DNA from: an uncultured Prevotellaceae bacterium
GTDB taxonomy: Bacteria > Bacteroidota > Bacteroidia > Bacteroidales > Bacteroidaceae
Length of the DNA stretch: 64,000 nucleotides
Reading direction: 5' to 3'
Assembly (NCBI GenBank): GCA_902764705.1
Contig: CACWWZ010000003.1
Span: 25,948-89,947, forward strand
The translations under genes were made by a program, and so were the position numbers. The notes under the pieces are model-generated. The model was given only the letters and a program-made list of their open reading frames with translations, did not search any database and was not told where the DNA came from. The stretch's first letter is position 1, and each line of letters opens with the position of its first letter. This document shows positions 24,524 through 34,094 of the stretch, in pieces.

Positions 24524-27074
24524 CCTGCAGGCCCTTCTTCGAAAGCGTCATCTCGACGAAACGCGCATTGGGGTTGGGTTGCTGGCTATTGAGCGTCTGT
24601 TTGATGCGGGCAGCAGCCTCAGGGTCTTTCGCCACCATATAGAGATAGCCGCCACCTCCCGCACCAGGCAGTTTATAGCCCAGGCAGAGGTCGTCGACGA
24701 GGTCAGTAATGCGACGCACGCTGTCAGGGTTGGTACCGCTGTCGATGAGCTGGTTCTGTTGCCATGTCTTGCGGATAAGCTGTCCCATCAGCTGGAAGTC
24801 CTGACGCTGGATAGCCTCAAACATATCCTGTGCATGGGCCTTCATGGCGCGCAGCTGATGAATCTCGCCACCGTGGTTGAGGAACATACGACGCACGATC
24901 TCTGCCAAGATCTTCTTCGCCGTACGCGTAATGCCCGTATAATACAACAGATGACACTGCTGGTATTCCGGCTGGGTATAGATGTCATCAGGCAACCAGC
25001 GCACCACGGGGTTCTGGTCGAAGCCACGTTGTGTCTCCAACAGTTTCACACCTCCTAATACACCACCGAATTGGTCTTGCCAGCCGCCTCCAGTCGTCAA
25101 CAACTGTTCGAGTACAAGGGTACGCTTGCCAATTTCGTTCTTGTCCCATCCCAGTCCGCAGAAGTCGCTGACGGCTCCCAATACGGTAGATGCGAGAATG
25201 CTGCTGGTGCCCAGTCCGCTTCCTGCAGGAACAGCTGAGAGCAACGTCAGTTCGATGCCGGCACCAAAGTCCTCGAGTTGTTCGCGTAGCGAGGCATAGA
25301 TCTGTTGCGAGAAGCCAGGTAGGAAGCCCGCCAACACCAATGCCGCTTTGGGAATCGAGAACGGAGAACCCACCTTGTTATAGGCGGCCAACTGTTCGTA
25401 GGTCTCGACTACCTCGATAGCGCCCAGGTCGATGCTGCGCAAAACAATATGCGGTTCGCGACAAGATTTGACATATGCCTGCAAGGGCGGTTGCCCGTTC
25501 AGTTCAATGGCGATATTCACCACTGAGCCGCCTTCAATCAGACAATAGGGCGGAGTGTCTGTCCAGCCTCCTGCCAAATCGATGCGCACAGGCGAGCGTC
25601 CCCATACAATCTGGTCGGGGAAGACGGAGAGGTGGGGCGAGGCGGATAATCCGGTATTTCCGGTGACCAGTCCGTCGCGCAAGAGTGAAAATGCCTTGTC
25701 GCTGTCGCCACGAAACATGGCATCGTGAATGCGTGTCATGAGCGGAGCCGTGTCGGCAACGGGTGCAGGCATAGGAATTTGTAACTGGCTGAACTCGCGT
25801 ACTGCATCGTCAAGGTCTAGTTGATAGAACACCGAGTGCTGCCAGTTGCGGGCCAATGCCGTCCAATTCTGCTTTCTGAACGCACGACGCTGGTCAAAAA
25901 GCCTCCGCAGGTTGGCCCGTTCGGCCAGCTCGTTGCTGTTCACCGCCTCGTCAATACGATAGCGACGAACCTCGTAGTCGTTCTCACCCACAGGTACCAC
26001 GTCGATGCACTCCCCTGGTTCCAGCGTGATGTCCCAATCATTCTCAGGCACGCCCGTCACTACGTTGTCGTGAGTAAGCGTCCAGCGCGGACCCACGAAA
26101 CTGTTCTCAATCCAGATGTTGTAATTCTCATCGGTAAACTGATAGTGGGTGACGGTGTTTTGCGTAAAAATGCTGGGATGAGGCTTACGGTCGTTGTGCA
26201 TGATGTCGCGCTGGTCGTTGACGATATTCTGAATGGCGACAGTCGAGGAAATCATCTCGCGCGAAGTGCCGAAATGATAGAACTCGCCACCTGGCAACGG
26301 AATGACAGCCACGCTGAGCTGCTGCAATTCCGGGTCGTCAATGATGGGGTCTGTACCCAGCGCACAGCCAAACTCCGAGTAGAGGTCATACTCTTTGAGG
26401 GAGGTCCCTGCGGCAGAACCGCAGGGGACAGTACTGCGTTTCTCCAGCAGTTTCACTGCCTTGTCGCTGAGCATCCAGATACCGATATCCGTCAGATAGA
26501 AGTGGTCCTTCAACAATTCGGAGAGTTTCTCTGTCGACGGTTTTTGCAACATCTGCTTTAAAACGTTGGGTGTACGGCGGTCGCTGACGAATACCCCGTG
26601 GTTCTTGGCCACAAAAGCGTCGAGCCACAAGCCATAACACACCACGTCGGCATCGGGAATCTCGCCCAGACGCTCGGCGGCACGAATATATACGTCGCCA
26701 CTGACAACCATCGTGGTCAGTCGCGCTGGAGCCTGCTGCATCATACGCTCATAGAGCGGCAACTGCAAATCCATCAGCGTCTGCGACAGGCGCTGACCTC
26801 GTTCCCAGCGAAACACAGGGATGGGCGTCAACACCTTTCCGCTGACAGCGTAGGCTGGCAGGCGCTTGCTCTGTCCACCGGCATGCAGAATGATGCACCG
26901 ATCGCCCTGCAGCCAATCGGCAGCTTGTTGAAGCACCCACGTGGTACCCCCACCCGACCCCAGCCGATGGCCAATAGGATCGCAGGTGCAGAAATATTCG
27001 TCGCAAGAAAGACCCGTTACCTCATGGAAACTTTCAACCAGATTCGGGGGTAAAGAAAGCAGCTTTTTCATCAT
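24510..27074 (-). CDS. fkp: Bifunctional L-fucokinase/fucose-1-phosphate guanylyltransferase
   Basis: Salvages free L-fucose to GDP-fucose for capsule and glycoprotein fucosylation. 854 residues: the N-terminal pyrophosphorylase half has LGSGGGTT (38-45), and the C-terminal GHMP kinase half has GGWTDTPPYC and the ATP loop PAGSGLGTSS. Residues 213-226 (RSTVPCGSAAGTSL) are encoded by a small hairpin repeat inserted before KEYDLYSEFG. The protein is shorter than the roughly 950 residues I recall for the Bacteroides enzyme. It follows yfhO-like by 14 bases across a junction repeat, so both are in one operon. Confidence 0.93.
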   Translation of the reverse strand: MMKKLLSLPPNLVESFHEVTGLSCDEYFCTCDPIGHRLGSGGGTTWVLQQAADWLQGDRCIILHAGGQSKRLPAYAVSGKVLTPIPVFRWERGQRLSQTLMDLQLPLYERMMQQAPARLTTMVVSGDVYIRAAERLGEIPDADVVCYGLWLDAFVAKNHGVFVSDRRTPNVLKQMLQKPSTEKLSELLKDHFYLTDIGIWMLSDKAVKLLEKRSTVPCGSAAGTSLKEYDLYSEFGCALGTDPIIDDPELQQLSVAVIPLPGGEFYHFGTSREMISSTVAIQNIVNDQRDIMHNDRKPHPSIFTQNTVTHYQFTDENYNIWIENSFVGPRWTLTHDNVVTGVPENDWDITLEPGECIDVVPVGENDYEVRRYRIDEAVNSNELAERANLRRLFDQRRAFRKQNWTALARNWQHSVFYQLDLDDAVREFSQLQIPMPAPVADTAPLMTRIHDAMFRGDSDKAFSLLRDGLVTGNTGLSASPHLSVFPDQIVWGRSPVRIDLAGGWTDTPPYCLIEGGSVVNIAIELNGQPPLQAYVKSCREPHIVLRSIDLGAIEVVETYEQLAAYNKVGSPFSIPKAALVLAGFLPGFSQQIYASLREQLEDFGAGIELTLLSAVPAGSGLGTSSILASTVLGAVSDFCGLGWDKNEIGKRTLVLEQLLTTGGGWQDQFGGVLGGVKLLETQRGFDQNPVVRWLPDDIYTQPEYQQCHLLYYTGITRTAKKILAEIVRRMFLNHGGEIHQLRAMKAHAQDMFEAIQRQDFQLMGQLIRKTWQQNQLIDSGTNPDSVRRITDLVDDLCLGYKLPGAGGGGYLYMVAKDPEAAARIKQTLNSQQPNPNARFVEMTLSKKGLQVSRS
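26405..26433. repeat. In-frame hairpin repeat in fkp
   Basis: CCCTGCGG/CCGCAGGG around CAGAA. On the coding strand: ACTGTCC-CCTGCGG-TTCTG-CCGCAGGGA. It encodes TVPCGSAAGT, in the same frame as the clpB copy. Confidence 0.72.
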
Positions 27075-27078
27075 ACTG

Positions 27079-27104
27079 TTTTACCTTTTTACTTTTTTAC
27101 CTTT
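27079..27104. repeat. GGTAAAAAAGTAAAAAGG repeat between the yfhO-like gene and fkp
   Basis: Encodes the last residues (RKVKK) and the TAA stop of the upstream membrane protein and ends just before the fkp start. Confidence 0.75.
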
Positions 27105-29578
27105 CTACGGTAAGTACTCCATCCGAGATACAGAAGAATCAGCAACAGCACGACATAAGCCGACCAGGCTATGGTCTCAGTGCGATCGATGCTCTTGGGG
27201 AAGAAGCCGAGCACCACTTCGTGCTTACCGGGCTTCACCCGTAAAGCGCGCAACACATAGTTGACACGGCCCAGTTCCTGCTCCTCGCCGTCGACGGTAG
27301 CCGTCCAGCCAGGATAGTAAATCTCAGAGAATACAATAACGCCACCCTTGTCGGAATTCACCTCGTAGGTCAACTGGTTGGGTTCATAAGCCTTGATGTT
27401 CACCACGCTCAGCGTATCCTGGGCAACACCGTCGCCCAGTTGTTCGCGGAACTTCTTGTCGGCAACAGCCTCATGGCGCAAGGACAGATGTCCCGTCATG
27501 TCCAGTTCCTCGTTGGCATTGTCCACATAGTTCACCTTGTCCACGAACCACGCATTACCATAAGTATAGGGATTTTCCAAGGGTACAGTCTGTCCGCCTT
27601 GCAACGGCAGGATGAAGTATTTCGTATTCAGCATGTTCAGCACAGGATAAATGCTGTCTCCATTCACCTGGGTCATATCGCCACCAGCTTTGCTCACTGC
27701 ACTATACACACCATTGATTTCCTTATCGATATAGGCATCGATCAATTCCTGATAGCGACGCAACTTGGCAGCATGGTATCCGCCAATACTCTTCAGGTAG
27801 AACGACGTCTCGTTCTCGTTGAAAGTCGACGTGGCCAGATTCAGCACACGATAGTCGAGCGACTTGTCCTGCAGAATATGGTCAATAGCTGCCGACTTCT
27901 GGATAGGAGCCTCGCGTTCTGACTTGGGCACAAACAACTCATCGTTCAGGTAGCGCTTGTTCACCGTCCACATGTCAACAAGGCAGAGCACCATAATGAT
28001 ACCAACGGCATACTCATTCTTCAACTTGCCGAATGCTACGGACAGCAACACGCCTGTACCTACCAGAATAATATAGAACGAGCGTAGGCTGTCGGCAGTA
28101 AACACCGCCTGTCGCATCTCTGTCAGGTTTGCTACCAATGGCTGGATATACTCTGCGGGCAGGCTCTGAATGCTCCGCATTTCCGTCGACGATATGAAAT
28201 TGTCGAAGAATACTGAGGGCATCAGTGAGAACAACAAAGCCACACCACCCGTCAACAGGAACGAGATGCCTACATACTTCATTCTCGGCTTCATCTGTTC
28301 CGGCTCGTCGAACAGTTTCTGCAAGGCCATCATAGCCAGCAGGGGAATGGTGAATTCGGCAATGACAAGAATCGAAGACACCGTTCTGAACTTCGCATAC
28401 ATCGGTATATAGTCGATGAAGAAATCGGTAAAGGGCATGAAGTTGTGTCCCCACGACAACAGGACGGACAGGATGGTCACCACCAGGAGAGCCCACTTCA
28501 GGGGACCCTTCACGATAAACAGGCCAAGGATGAACAACATCAGCACGAAGGCACCCACATAAACAGGGCCCATCGTCATGGGCTGTTCACCCCAGTATTG
28601 TCCTATTTGCTGGTAGACGGCCTCAAATTCGGGAGCTGCATGCTGCATAGCCGTCTTACTCCTTGACATGGGTACCGAGGCACCGCCCTTCGTGTTAGGC
28701 ACCAGCAGCGTCCATGTTTCATCGACGCCATAACTCCATTGGGTAATATAGTCGCGGTCCAGTCCGCTTTGAGTCTGGTTGGCGGTATTCTTCTTCACCA
28801 GCTCGCTCTTGCCACGCATCGTCTCCTGGCCGTACGACCAGGTGTGGTAGAGGTTCGACAGGTTCAGGCTGATGGCTATCATGGCTGCCACCACACAAAC
28901 GCCAGTGGCTTTCAGCAGGTGCATATACTCCTTCCGACGGATGCCGTCAATCATAAAGGCAATAATCATCGCCAGCACAATGAACAGATAGTAATATGTC
29001 ATCTGCACGTGGTTAGCCATCACCTCCAGTGCGCCAAACAGGGCCGTCACTATCAAGCCCCACAGGTATTTCCCCCGATAGGCCAACACAACACCGGCAA
29101 TCATCGGAGGCAGGTAGGCCAGAGCTATAACCTTCCAGATGTGTCCGGCAGCAATAATGATAAAGAAATAGCTGGAGAAAGCCCATACAATGCCGCCCAG
29201 CATGGCCAGATACCAGCGGAAGTCGAAAGCTCTGAGCAGAATGTAGAATCCCAACAGGTAGACGAACACATACCATACATTCTCGGGCAGCCACAAATGG
29301 TAGGCCTTCTCCACCTTGGCCAACGGCTGCGTACTATCGTACGAGGGTGCAATCTGGTAAGTCGGCATACCTCCAAACAGCGCGTTCGTCCAGCGCGATT
29401 GCTCACCAGTACGCTGGTGATACTGCGACACCTCCTCGCCTGCGCCTCGTCCTGCCGACGAATCGTGACGGAAAAGAATACGTCCCTCGATATCAGCAGG
29501 GAAGAAATAGGCAAACGATATTACTGCAAATAACACTACTGCCAGCACGTCGGGCAGCCATAGTTTCCATTTTTTCAT
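27089..29578 (-). CDS. YfhO-like multispanning membrane protein
   Basis: 829 residues with a dozen or more predicted membrane helices, for example DVLAVVLFAVISFAYFF near the start and VVLLLILLYLGW at the end. Between them is an extracytoplasmic loop region with WTNALFGGMPTYQ. This is the YfhO family, which in other bacteria is linked to lipoteichoic or polymer glycosylation. In Bacteroidetes its role is unclear, but coupling to fkp suggests surface glycan assembly. The start MKKWKLWLPD was chosen because upstream in-frame codons lie within the promoter. The stop lies in the junction repeat. Confidence 0.82.
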   Translation of the reverse strand: MKKWKLWLPDVLAVVLFAVISFAYFFPADIEGRILFRHDSSAGRGAGEEVSQYHQRTGEQSRWTNALFGGMPTYQIAPSYDSTQPLAKVEKAYHLWLPENVWYVFVYLLGFYILLRAFDFRWYLAMLGGIVWAFSSYFFIIIAAGHIWKVIALAYLPPMIAGVVLAYRGKYLWGLIVTALFGALEVMANHVQMTYYYLFIVLAMIIAFMIDGIRRKEYMHLLKATGVCVVAAMIAISLNLSNLYHTWSYGQETMRGKSELVKKNTANQTQSGLDRDYITQWSYGVDETWTLLVPNTKGGASVPMSRSKTAMQHAAPEFEAVYQQIGQYWGEQPMTMGPVYVGAFVLMLFILGLFIVKGPLKWALLVVTILSVLLSWGHNFMPFTDFFIDYIPMYAKFRTVSSILVIAEFTIPLLAMMALQKLFDEPEQMKPRMKYVGISFLLTGGVALLFSLMPSVFFDNFISSTEMRSIQSLPAEYIQPLVANLTEMRQAVFTADSLRSFYIILVGTGVLLSVAFGKLKNEYAVGIIMVLCLVDMWTVNKRYLNDELFVPKSEREAPIQKSAAIDHILQDKSLDYRVLNLATSTFNENETSFYLKSIGGYHAAKLRRYQELIDAYIDKEINGVYSAVSKAGGDMTQVNGDSIYPVLNMLNTKYFILPLQGGQTVPLENPYTYGNAWFVDKVNYVDNANEELDMTGHLSLRHEAVADKKFREQLGDGVAQDTLSVVNIKAYEPNQLTYEVNSDKGGVIVFSEIYYPGWTATVDGEEQELGRVNYVLRALRVKPGKHEVVLGFFPKSIDRTETIAWSAYVVLLLILLYLGWSTYRRKVKK

Positions 29579-29598
29579 GTTTTCTCTATTTTTGCGTG

Positions 29599-29630
29599 CG
29601 AAATTACGAAAAAAATCGTAACTTTGCAAA
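29599..29630 (-). promoter_or_regulatory. Promoter of the yfhO-fkp operon
   Basis: TTTG, 20 bases, TAATTTCG on the minus strand. Its -33 box touches the -7 box of mtnN on the other strand, so the two promoters face each other and overlap. Confidence 0.65.
29619..29626 (+). promoter_or_regulatory. -7 element of mtnN
   Basis: TAACTTTG, about 23 bases before the ATG. The nearest upstream TTTG is 24 bases away, a longer spacing than usual. Confidence 0.6.
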
Positions 29631-29649
29631 AATAATCAAAGAAAGTTAT

Positions 29650-30312
29650 ATGAAAACAGGTATTATAGTAGCAATGGACAAGGAGTTGCGCCAATTACAG
29701 CAGCTCTTCAGCAGTAGTGATGTGTTGGTTCAGAAGTGCGGCATCGGTAAGGTGAATGCCGCTCTCGGTGCCCAGCGCATGATCAACGAGTTCCACCCCG
29801 ACTGTATCATCAGCAGCGGCTGTGCCGGAGGCAATGGTGACGACATCAACATCCAGGACGTCATTGTCAGTAACGAATTATGCTATCATGATGTCTACTG
29901 CGGCACCGCCATCGACAACTGCACCCAGTACGGACAGGTACAGGGCCTCCCCGCACGCTATCCCGCCGACCCGTATTTACTGAGCAAAGCGCAGCAAATG
30001 CATTCCTCATTACTCATTCCTCGTTCCTCATTTCAGGTCCATTCGGGCCTGATCGTCACTGGCGACTGGTTTGTCGACTCCCGCGAAAAAATGCGCGACA
30101 TCATCAGTCACTTCCCTGACGCCAAGGCTGTCGACATGGAATCGTGCGCCATTGCCCAGACCTGTTACCTCAACCACGTGCCCTTCATCTCGTTCCGCGT
30201 CATCAGCGACATTCCCCTGCGCGACACCGACGCCTCGCAGTATCACAACTTCTGGGACACCATCGCCGAGAACTCGTTCCAGGTCACACGCACCTTCGTC
30301 GAGAGTCTCTAG
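29650..30312 (+). CDS. mtnN: 5'-methylthioadenosine/S-adenosylhomocysteine nucleosidase
   Basis: Cleaves adenine from MTA and SAH; the SAH product S-ribosylhomocysteine is the LuxS substrate. 220 residues with Glu in VAMDKEL (near 10), the SSGCAGG loop, Glu in AVDMESCAIAQ and catalytic Asp in RVISDIP. Residues around HSSLLIPRSSFQ are encoded by a CATTCCTC-type simple repeat (30001-30036), an apparent in-frame insert. It converges with luxS and shares a CTAG that provides both stop codons. No signal peptide. Confidence 0.93.
   Translation: MKTGIIVAMDKELRQLQQLFSSSDVLVQKCGIGKVNAALGAQRMINEFHPDCIISSGCAGGNGDDINIQDVIVSNELCYHDVYCGTAIDNCTQYGQVQGLPARYPADPYLLSKAQQMHSSLLIPRSSFQVHSGLIVTGDWFVDSREKMRDIISHFPDAKAVDMESCAIAQTCYLNHVPFISFRVISDIPLRDTDASQYHNFWDTIAENSFQVTRTFVESL
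30001..30036 (+). repeat. In-frame CATTCCTCATT repeat in mtnN
   Basis: Units of CATTCCTC/ATTACTC/CGTTCCTC run through the coding sequence. A related stretch is inserted in the sensor kinase gene at 36255-36295. Confidence 0.6.
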
Positions 30313-30803
30313 GCGTCAGCAAACTGCCTTCCGTCGGCCAACACCACCTGCAGCTTCGTATACTCCGAATGGAAGTCATTCTTCAGGCGGTCCAGATAAC
30401 GGCGGCTCTCCCAATGACACATGGGCAGGTCGTGCAACAGATAGTTGCCACACGTCTCAGGCGTCGTGGCAGGCACCTCCGTCTGCGTCAGCACCCACTC
30501 TAGACACTCGATGGTAAGCTGGCGCATATCCTCCACGCTATACGTCCCTGTCATGATGATGTACATGCCCGTCAGACAACCCATCGGGCCCACATACACA
30601 ACGTCGTCCTTCACCCGTGAATTGCGGAACCACGTTGCCATCAAGTGCTCCATGCTGTGCATGGCCGCTGGCGCGACAGCAGGCTCCTTATTGGGTTCGG
30701 TAATGCGCAGGTCGTAAGTAGAAAACCCCTTGTCTTGGCGCGACACATAGATACCCGGTTTCAGCTGGGTATGGTCAATGGTAAAACTCTGTATGACTTC
30801 CAT
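30309..30803 (-). CDS. luxS: S-ribosylhomocysteine lyase LuxS
   Basis: Splits S-ribosylhomocysteine into homocysteine and DPD, the precursor of autoinducer-2. 164 residues, the usual length. Metal ligands lie in MHSMEH (HxxEH) and CGNYLLHDLPMC, and the catalytic Cys in GPMGCLTG. It faces mtnN tail to tail with a four-base overlap, so the two enzymes of one pathway share their terminus. A TAATTTTG -7 box lies 30 bases before the start. Confidence 0.95.
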   Translation of the reverse strand: MEVIQSFTIDHTQLKPGIYVSRQDKGFSTYDLRITEPNKEPAVAPAAMHSMEHLMATWFRNSRVKDDVVYVGPMGCLTGMYIIMTGTYSVEDMRQLTIECLEWVLTQTEVPATTPETCGNYLLHDLPMCHWESRRYLDRLKNDFHSEYTKLQVVLADGRQFADA

Positions 30804-30833
30804 AACTATCTAGTCGTTAATTCATTCGTGCTG

Positions 30834-30841
30834 CAAAATTA
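30834..30841 (-). promoter_or_regulatory. -7 element of luxS
   Basis: TAATTTTG on the minus strand. The place of the -33 box is occupied by an ATTCTTA repeat, so no TTTG is present there. Confidence 0.5.
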
Positions 30842-30847
30842 CGAAAA

Positions 30848-30879
30848 AATTCTTAATTCTTAATTCTTAATTCTTAATT
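30848..30879. repeat. ATTCTTA tandem repeat between divergent promoters
   Basis: Four to five copies of a 7-8 base unit (ATTCTTA) fill the region where the -33 boxes of luxS and the DUF4421 gene would lie. Confidence 0.75.
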
Positions 30880-30885
30880 TATTTG

Positions 30886-30893
30886 TATCTTTG
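30886..30893 (+). promoter_or_regulatory. -7 element of the DUF4421 gene
   Basis: TATCTTTG, 26 bases before the ATG, preceded by TTATTTG as at the fumarase promoter. The -33 region is replaced by the ATTCTTA repeat. Confidence 0.6.
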
Positions 30894-30919
30894 CACCAAA
30901 TAATAACTTACAAATAACT

Positions 30920-32137
30920 ATGATTGGGATAATAATCGTATGCTGTCTGCTCTTTTCCCTGAACGTAGCAGCACAGGACCAGGATTCCATTGCCAGCGTG
31001 TCTTTACAGGATAGTACCAAGACTACCTTCATGGACCGGATTCATCAGCTGCAACAGTTTTTAGACGATAAAGCCAAGAAGAAGGTGGACCCGCGATACA
31101 TCGAAGTGCCCGAAAAACCTTGGAGAGTGATTCTGCGCTACAAGGCGAACATGGTCAATGTAGATTACGACAACTCCATAGATTTTCCTGCGACAAATGA
31201 ATATTCGGAGTGGAATCTGCACTTCGAACCGCCTGTGGCAACATCCATAGGCTTCTGGGCTGGTTATCGCGGTACGGGATTATCCTTCTCCCTGCCGCTC
31301 ACCAAGAATGCAGGACGCTACTTCTCTATCAGCAGTACAGGAGCCAAATATGGCTTCAACTTCCGCCTGAGGCGCTTCAACACAAGCTCGGCAACACTCA
31401 GTGCAACCGACTATAAAGACGGGATCAGAAACGGAGACGGCTATCATGATGAGCAGGAACTGGCGGCTCCGGTATGGATCAGTTCAGTATATGTAAACGG
31501 ATACTATGTTTTCAACGGACGACGTTACTCACAGGCAGCAGCCTACAACCAGTCCGTCATTCAGCGCCGCTCGGCAGGCTCGTTCCTCCTTGGCGCCACG
31601 TGGTATCAGTCATCGTTCGACTATTCTGACATCAGCAACTTCCTTTTCATGATGGTTGGTCACGGCGTACACCGCATCAAGGTACACCAGGCCAACATCG
31701 GATTCGGCTACGGCTACAACTTCGTACCTTTCCGCGGACTAGTCATTAACGCTATGGCCATGCCTACAGTCAGCGTATATAACCGCGTCAAAGTCTACAA
31801 GTACGACTTCAACTTCGACGTAACCTCCCCTGTAACCGAGGTGGACGACTACGGGGAATTCGATTCGGAGACCAAGACATGGGCCAACGGAAAGACCCAC
31901 AAGCCATTCTACATGTATAAGGAAGGCGATTTACTGGGTTGCTGGGAGGTGGATCCTGAAACCACCTACACCTGGTTGCGCCTGAACCTCGACCTGCGAC
32001 TCGGCATAGCCTACAACTGGAGCCGTTACTTCATCGGTTTGCAGGCACAATACAACAATTTCTCCTACAAGAAGGACGACTGCCAAATCCGCATCTTCGA
32101 TGCTTATGCCCGCTTATCCATGGGCGTAAGATTCTAG
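30920..32137 (+). CDS. DUF4421 family outer-membrane protein
   Basis: 405 residues with a signal peptide (1-18, LNVAAQ). It has many alternating hydrophobic segments ending in aromatic residues, and a C-terminal strand finishing in RLSMGVRF. This pattern fits an outer-membrane beta-barrel. The W..ILRYKANMVNVDYDN and LPLTKNAGRYFSIS segments match the Bacteroidetes DUF4421 family as I know it. The function is unknown. It stands alone between its promoter and a two-way terminator. Confidence 0.72.
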   Translation: MIGIIIVCCLLFSLNVAAQDQDSIASVSLQDSTKTTFMDRIHQLQQFLDDKAKKKVDPRYIEVPEKPWRVILRYKANMVNVDYDNSIDFPATNEYSEWNLHFEPPVATSIGFWAGYRGTGLSFSLPLTKNAGRYFSISSTGAKYGFNFRLRRFNTSSATLSATDYKDGIRNGDGYHDEQELAAPVWISSVYVNGYYVFNGRRYSQAAAYNQSVIQRRSAGSFLLGATWYQSSFDYSDISNFLFMMVGHGVHRIKVHQANIGFGYGYNFVPFRGLVINAMAMPTVSVYNRVKVYKYDFNFDVTSPVTEVDDYGEFDSETKTWANGKTHKPFYMYKEGDLLGCWEVDPETTYTWLRLNLDLRLGIAYNWSRYFIGLQAQYNNFSYKKDDCQIRIFDAYARLSMGVRF

Positions 32138-32170
32138 TAACAAAGGGATGAGCTAATATTCAGAAAAAAA

Positions 32171-32195
32171 TCGGACTGACGATTGGTCAGTCCGA
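32171..32195. terminator. Two-way terminator between the DUF4421 gene and typA
   Basis: Stem TCGGACTGAC/GTCAGTCCGA with a five-base loop, A-rich before and T-rich after on both strands. Confidence 0.8.
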
Positions 32196-32199
32196 ATTA

Positions 32200-34002
32200 T
32201 TATTGTTTCGCAGCCTTTTTGCGCTGGTCGTGGTCGAGGATAATCTTGCGCATGCGCATAGATTTGGGAGTAACCTCGACGAGTTCGTCTTCCTTGATAT
32301 ATTCGAGACACTCCTCCAACGACATAACGACCTTAGGAATGATACGTGCCTTATCGTCGGTACCGGAGGCACGGACGTTGGTCAACTGCTTGGCCTTGCA
32401 GACGTTTATGACGAGGTCGTTATCGTGGACGTGTTCACCAACCACCTGACCCATATAGACGTCCTCGCCCGGATCAATGAAGAACTTGCCGCGATCCTGA
32501 AGTTTGTCGATAGCATAGGCAAAGGCGTTACCCGTATCCATCGAAATCATAGAGCCGTTGACGCGACGCTCAATTTCGCCCTTGTAAGGCTGATACTCCT
32601 TGAAGCGATGGGCCATGATAGCCTCACCTTGTGAGGCGGTAAGCACGTTGGTGCGCAGACCGATGATGCCGCGGGAGGGGATGTCGAACTCGATATTCGT
32701 ACGTTCGCCCTGACTCTCCATCGACGTCATTTCACCCTTACGGCGCGTAACCATATCGATCATCTTTGATGCAAACTCCTCGGGAACATTAATAGTGAGT
32801 TCCTCAATGGGTTCGCACTTCTGCCCGTCAATCTCCTTATATATTACCTGTGGCTGGCCTACCTGTAACTCGTAACCCTCGCGACGCATGGTTTCGATGA
32901 GCACGGAGAGGTGCAGCACGCCACGACCAGAGACAATCCACTTGTCGGTAGAGTCCTTGAAGGGCGCCACATGCAGGGCGAGATTCTTCTCTAACTCCTT
33001 CTCCAGTCGGTCGTTGATGTGACGCGAGGTGACGAACTTACCCTCCTTGCCAAAGAACGGCGAGTCGTTGATGCAGAACAGCATCGACATCGTTGGCTCG
33101 TCGATGGCAATGGGCGGCAGGGGATCGGGATTTTCCAGGTCGCAGATGGTGTCACCAATCTCGAACTTCTCGAGTCCGATGACTGCACAGATATCACCGC
33201 AATCGACCTGGTCGATACGGCTGTGACCCATACCGTCGAAGGTGTGCAGCTCCTTGATCTTCGTCTTCTCCATCGAACCGTCGCGGTGGGCAATGGTGAC
33301 CTGCATACCGTCCTTCAGTTGGCCGCGATGTACACGACCCACGGCGATACGTCCCGTGTACGAGCTGTAGTCCAACGACGTGATGAGCATCTGGGGCGTA
33401 CCCTCAATCTGCTTGGGAGCGGGAATCACCTCGATAATCTTATCTAACAGATAGGTAATATCCGTTGTGGGCTTGTTGTAGTCCTCACCCATCCAGCCGT
33501 TCTTGGCCGAGCCATACACTACAGGGAAATCAAGCTGGTCCTCAGTAGCGTTCAGTGAGAACATCAGGTCAAAGACCATCTCATAAACCTCCTCAGGGCG
33601 GCAGTTAGGTTTGTCGACCTTGTTGACAACAACGATGGGTTTCAGACCGATCTGAAGGGCTTTCTGCAACACAAAACGCGTCTGGGGCATCGGACCCTCG
33701 AAGGCGTCGACAAGCAACAGACAGCCGTCGGCCATGTTCAGCACGCGCTCCACTTCGCCACCGAAATCGCTGTGGCCCGGAGTGTCAATGATATTGATTT
33801 TCGTTCCTTTCCAGTTAATACTTACATTCTTCGAAAGAATCGTGATGCCTCGTTCGCGCTCCAAGTCGTTGGCATCCAACACTTGGCTCGACAGGTTCTG
33901 TCCCTCACGGAAAAGATTTCCTGCCAGCATCATCTTGTCCACAAGCGTAGTCTTGCCGTGGTCTACATGTGCAATAATTGCAATATTTCTGATATCCTGC
34001 AT
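32200..34002 (-). CDS. typA: Ribosome-associated GTPase TypA/BipA
   Basis: EF-G-like translational GTPase for ribosome assembly and stress. 600 residues starting [18 protein letters not shown]; the upstream in-frame codons overlap the promoter. G1 [16 protein letters not shown]3 [10 protein letters not shown]4 NKVDK and G5 SAKNG are all present, followed by the EF-G domains III and V and the C-terminal BipA domain. It is divergent from rpsO, with promoters whose -33 regions overlap. Confidence 0.96.
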   Translation of the reverse strand: MQDIRNIAIIAHVDHGKTTLVDKMMLAGNLFREGQNLSSQVLDANDLERERGITILSKNVSINWKGTKINIIDTPGHSDFGGEVERVLNMADGCLLLVDAFEGPMPQTRFVLQKALQIGLKPIVVVNKVDKPNCRPEEVYEMVFDLMFSLNATEDQLDFPVVYGSAKNGWMGEDYNKPTTDITYLLDKIIEVIPAPKQIEGTPQMLITSLDYSSYTGRIAVGRVHRGQLKDGMQVTIAHRDGSMEKTKIKELHTFDGMGHSRIDQVDCGDICAVIGLEKFEIGDTICDLENPDPLPPIAIDEPTMSMLFCINDSPFFGKEGKFVTSRHINDRLEKELEKNLALHVAPFKDSTDKWIVSGRGVLHLSVLIETMRREGYELQVGQPQVIYKEIDGQKCEPIEELTINVPEEFASKMIDMVTRRKGEMTSMESQGERTNIEFDIPSRGIIGLRTNVLTASQGEAIMAHRFKEYQPYKGEIERRVNGSMISMDTGNAFAYAIDKLQDRGKFFIDPGEDVYMGQVVGEHVHDNDLVINVCKAKQLTNVRASGTDDKARIIPKVVMSLEECLEYIKEDELVEVTPKSMRMRKIILDHDQRKKAAKQ

Positions 34003-34036
34003 AACTAAATTACGTAATTCTTCTCTTTTTCGGCTG

Positions 34037-34044
34037 CAAAGGTA
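34037..34044 (-). promoter_or_regulatory. -7 element of typA
   Basis: TACCTTTG on the minus strand, 35 bases before the ATG. Its -33 region coincides with the -33 box of rpsO. Confidence 0.65.
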
Positions 34045-34062
34045 CACATTTTCTGCGAATTA

Positions 34063-34094
34063 TTTGCGGGAATCATAAAAAAGTTGTACCTTTG
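34063..34094 (+). promoter_or_regulatory. Promoter of rpsO
   Basis: TTTG, 20 bases, TACCTTTG: a full consensus match. Confidence 0.85.
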
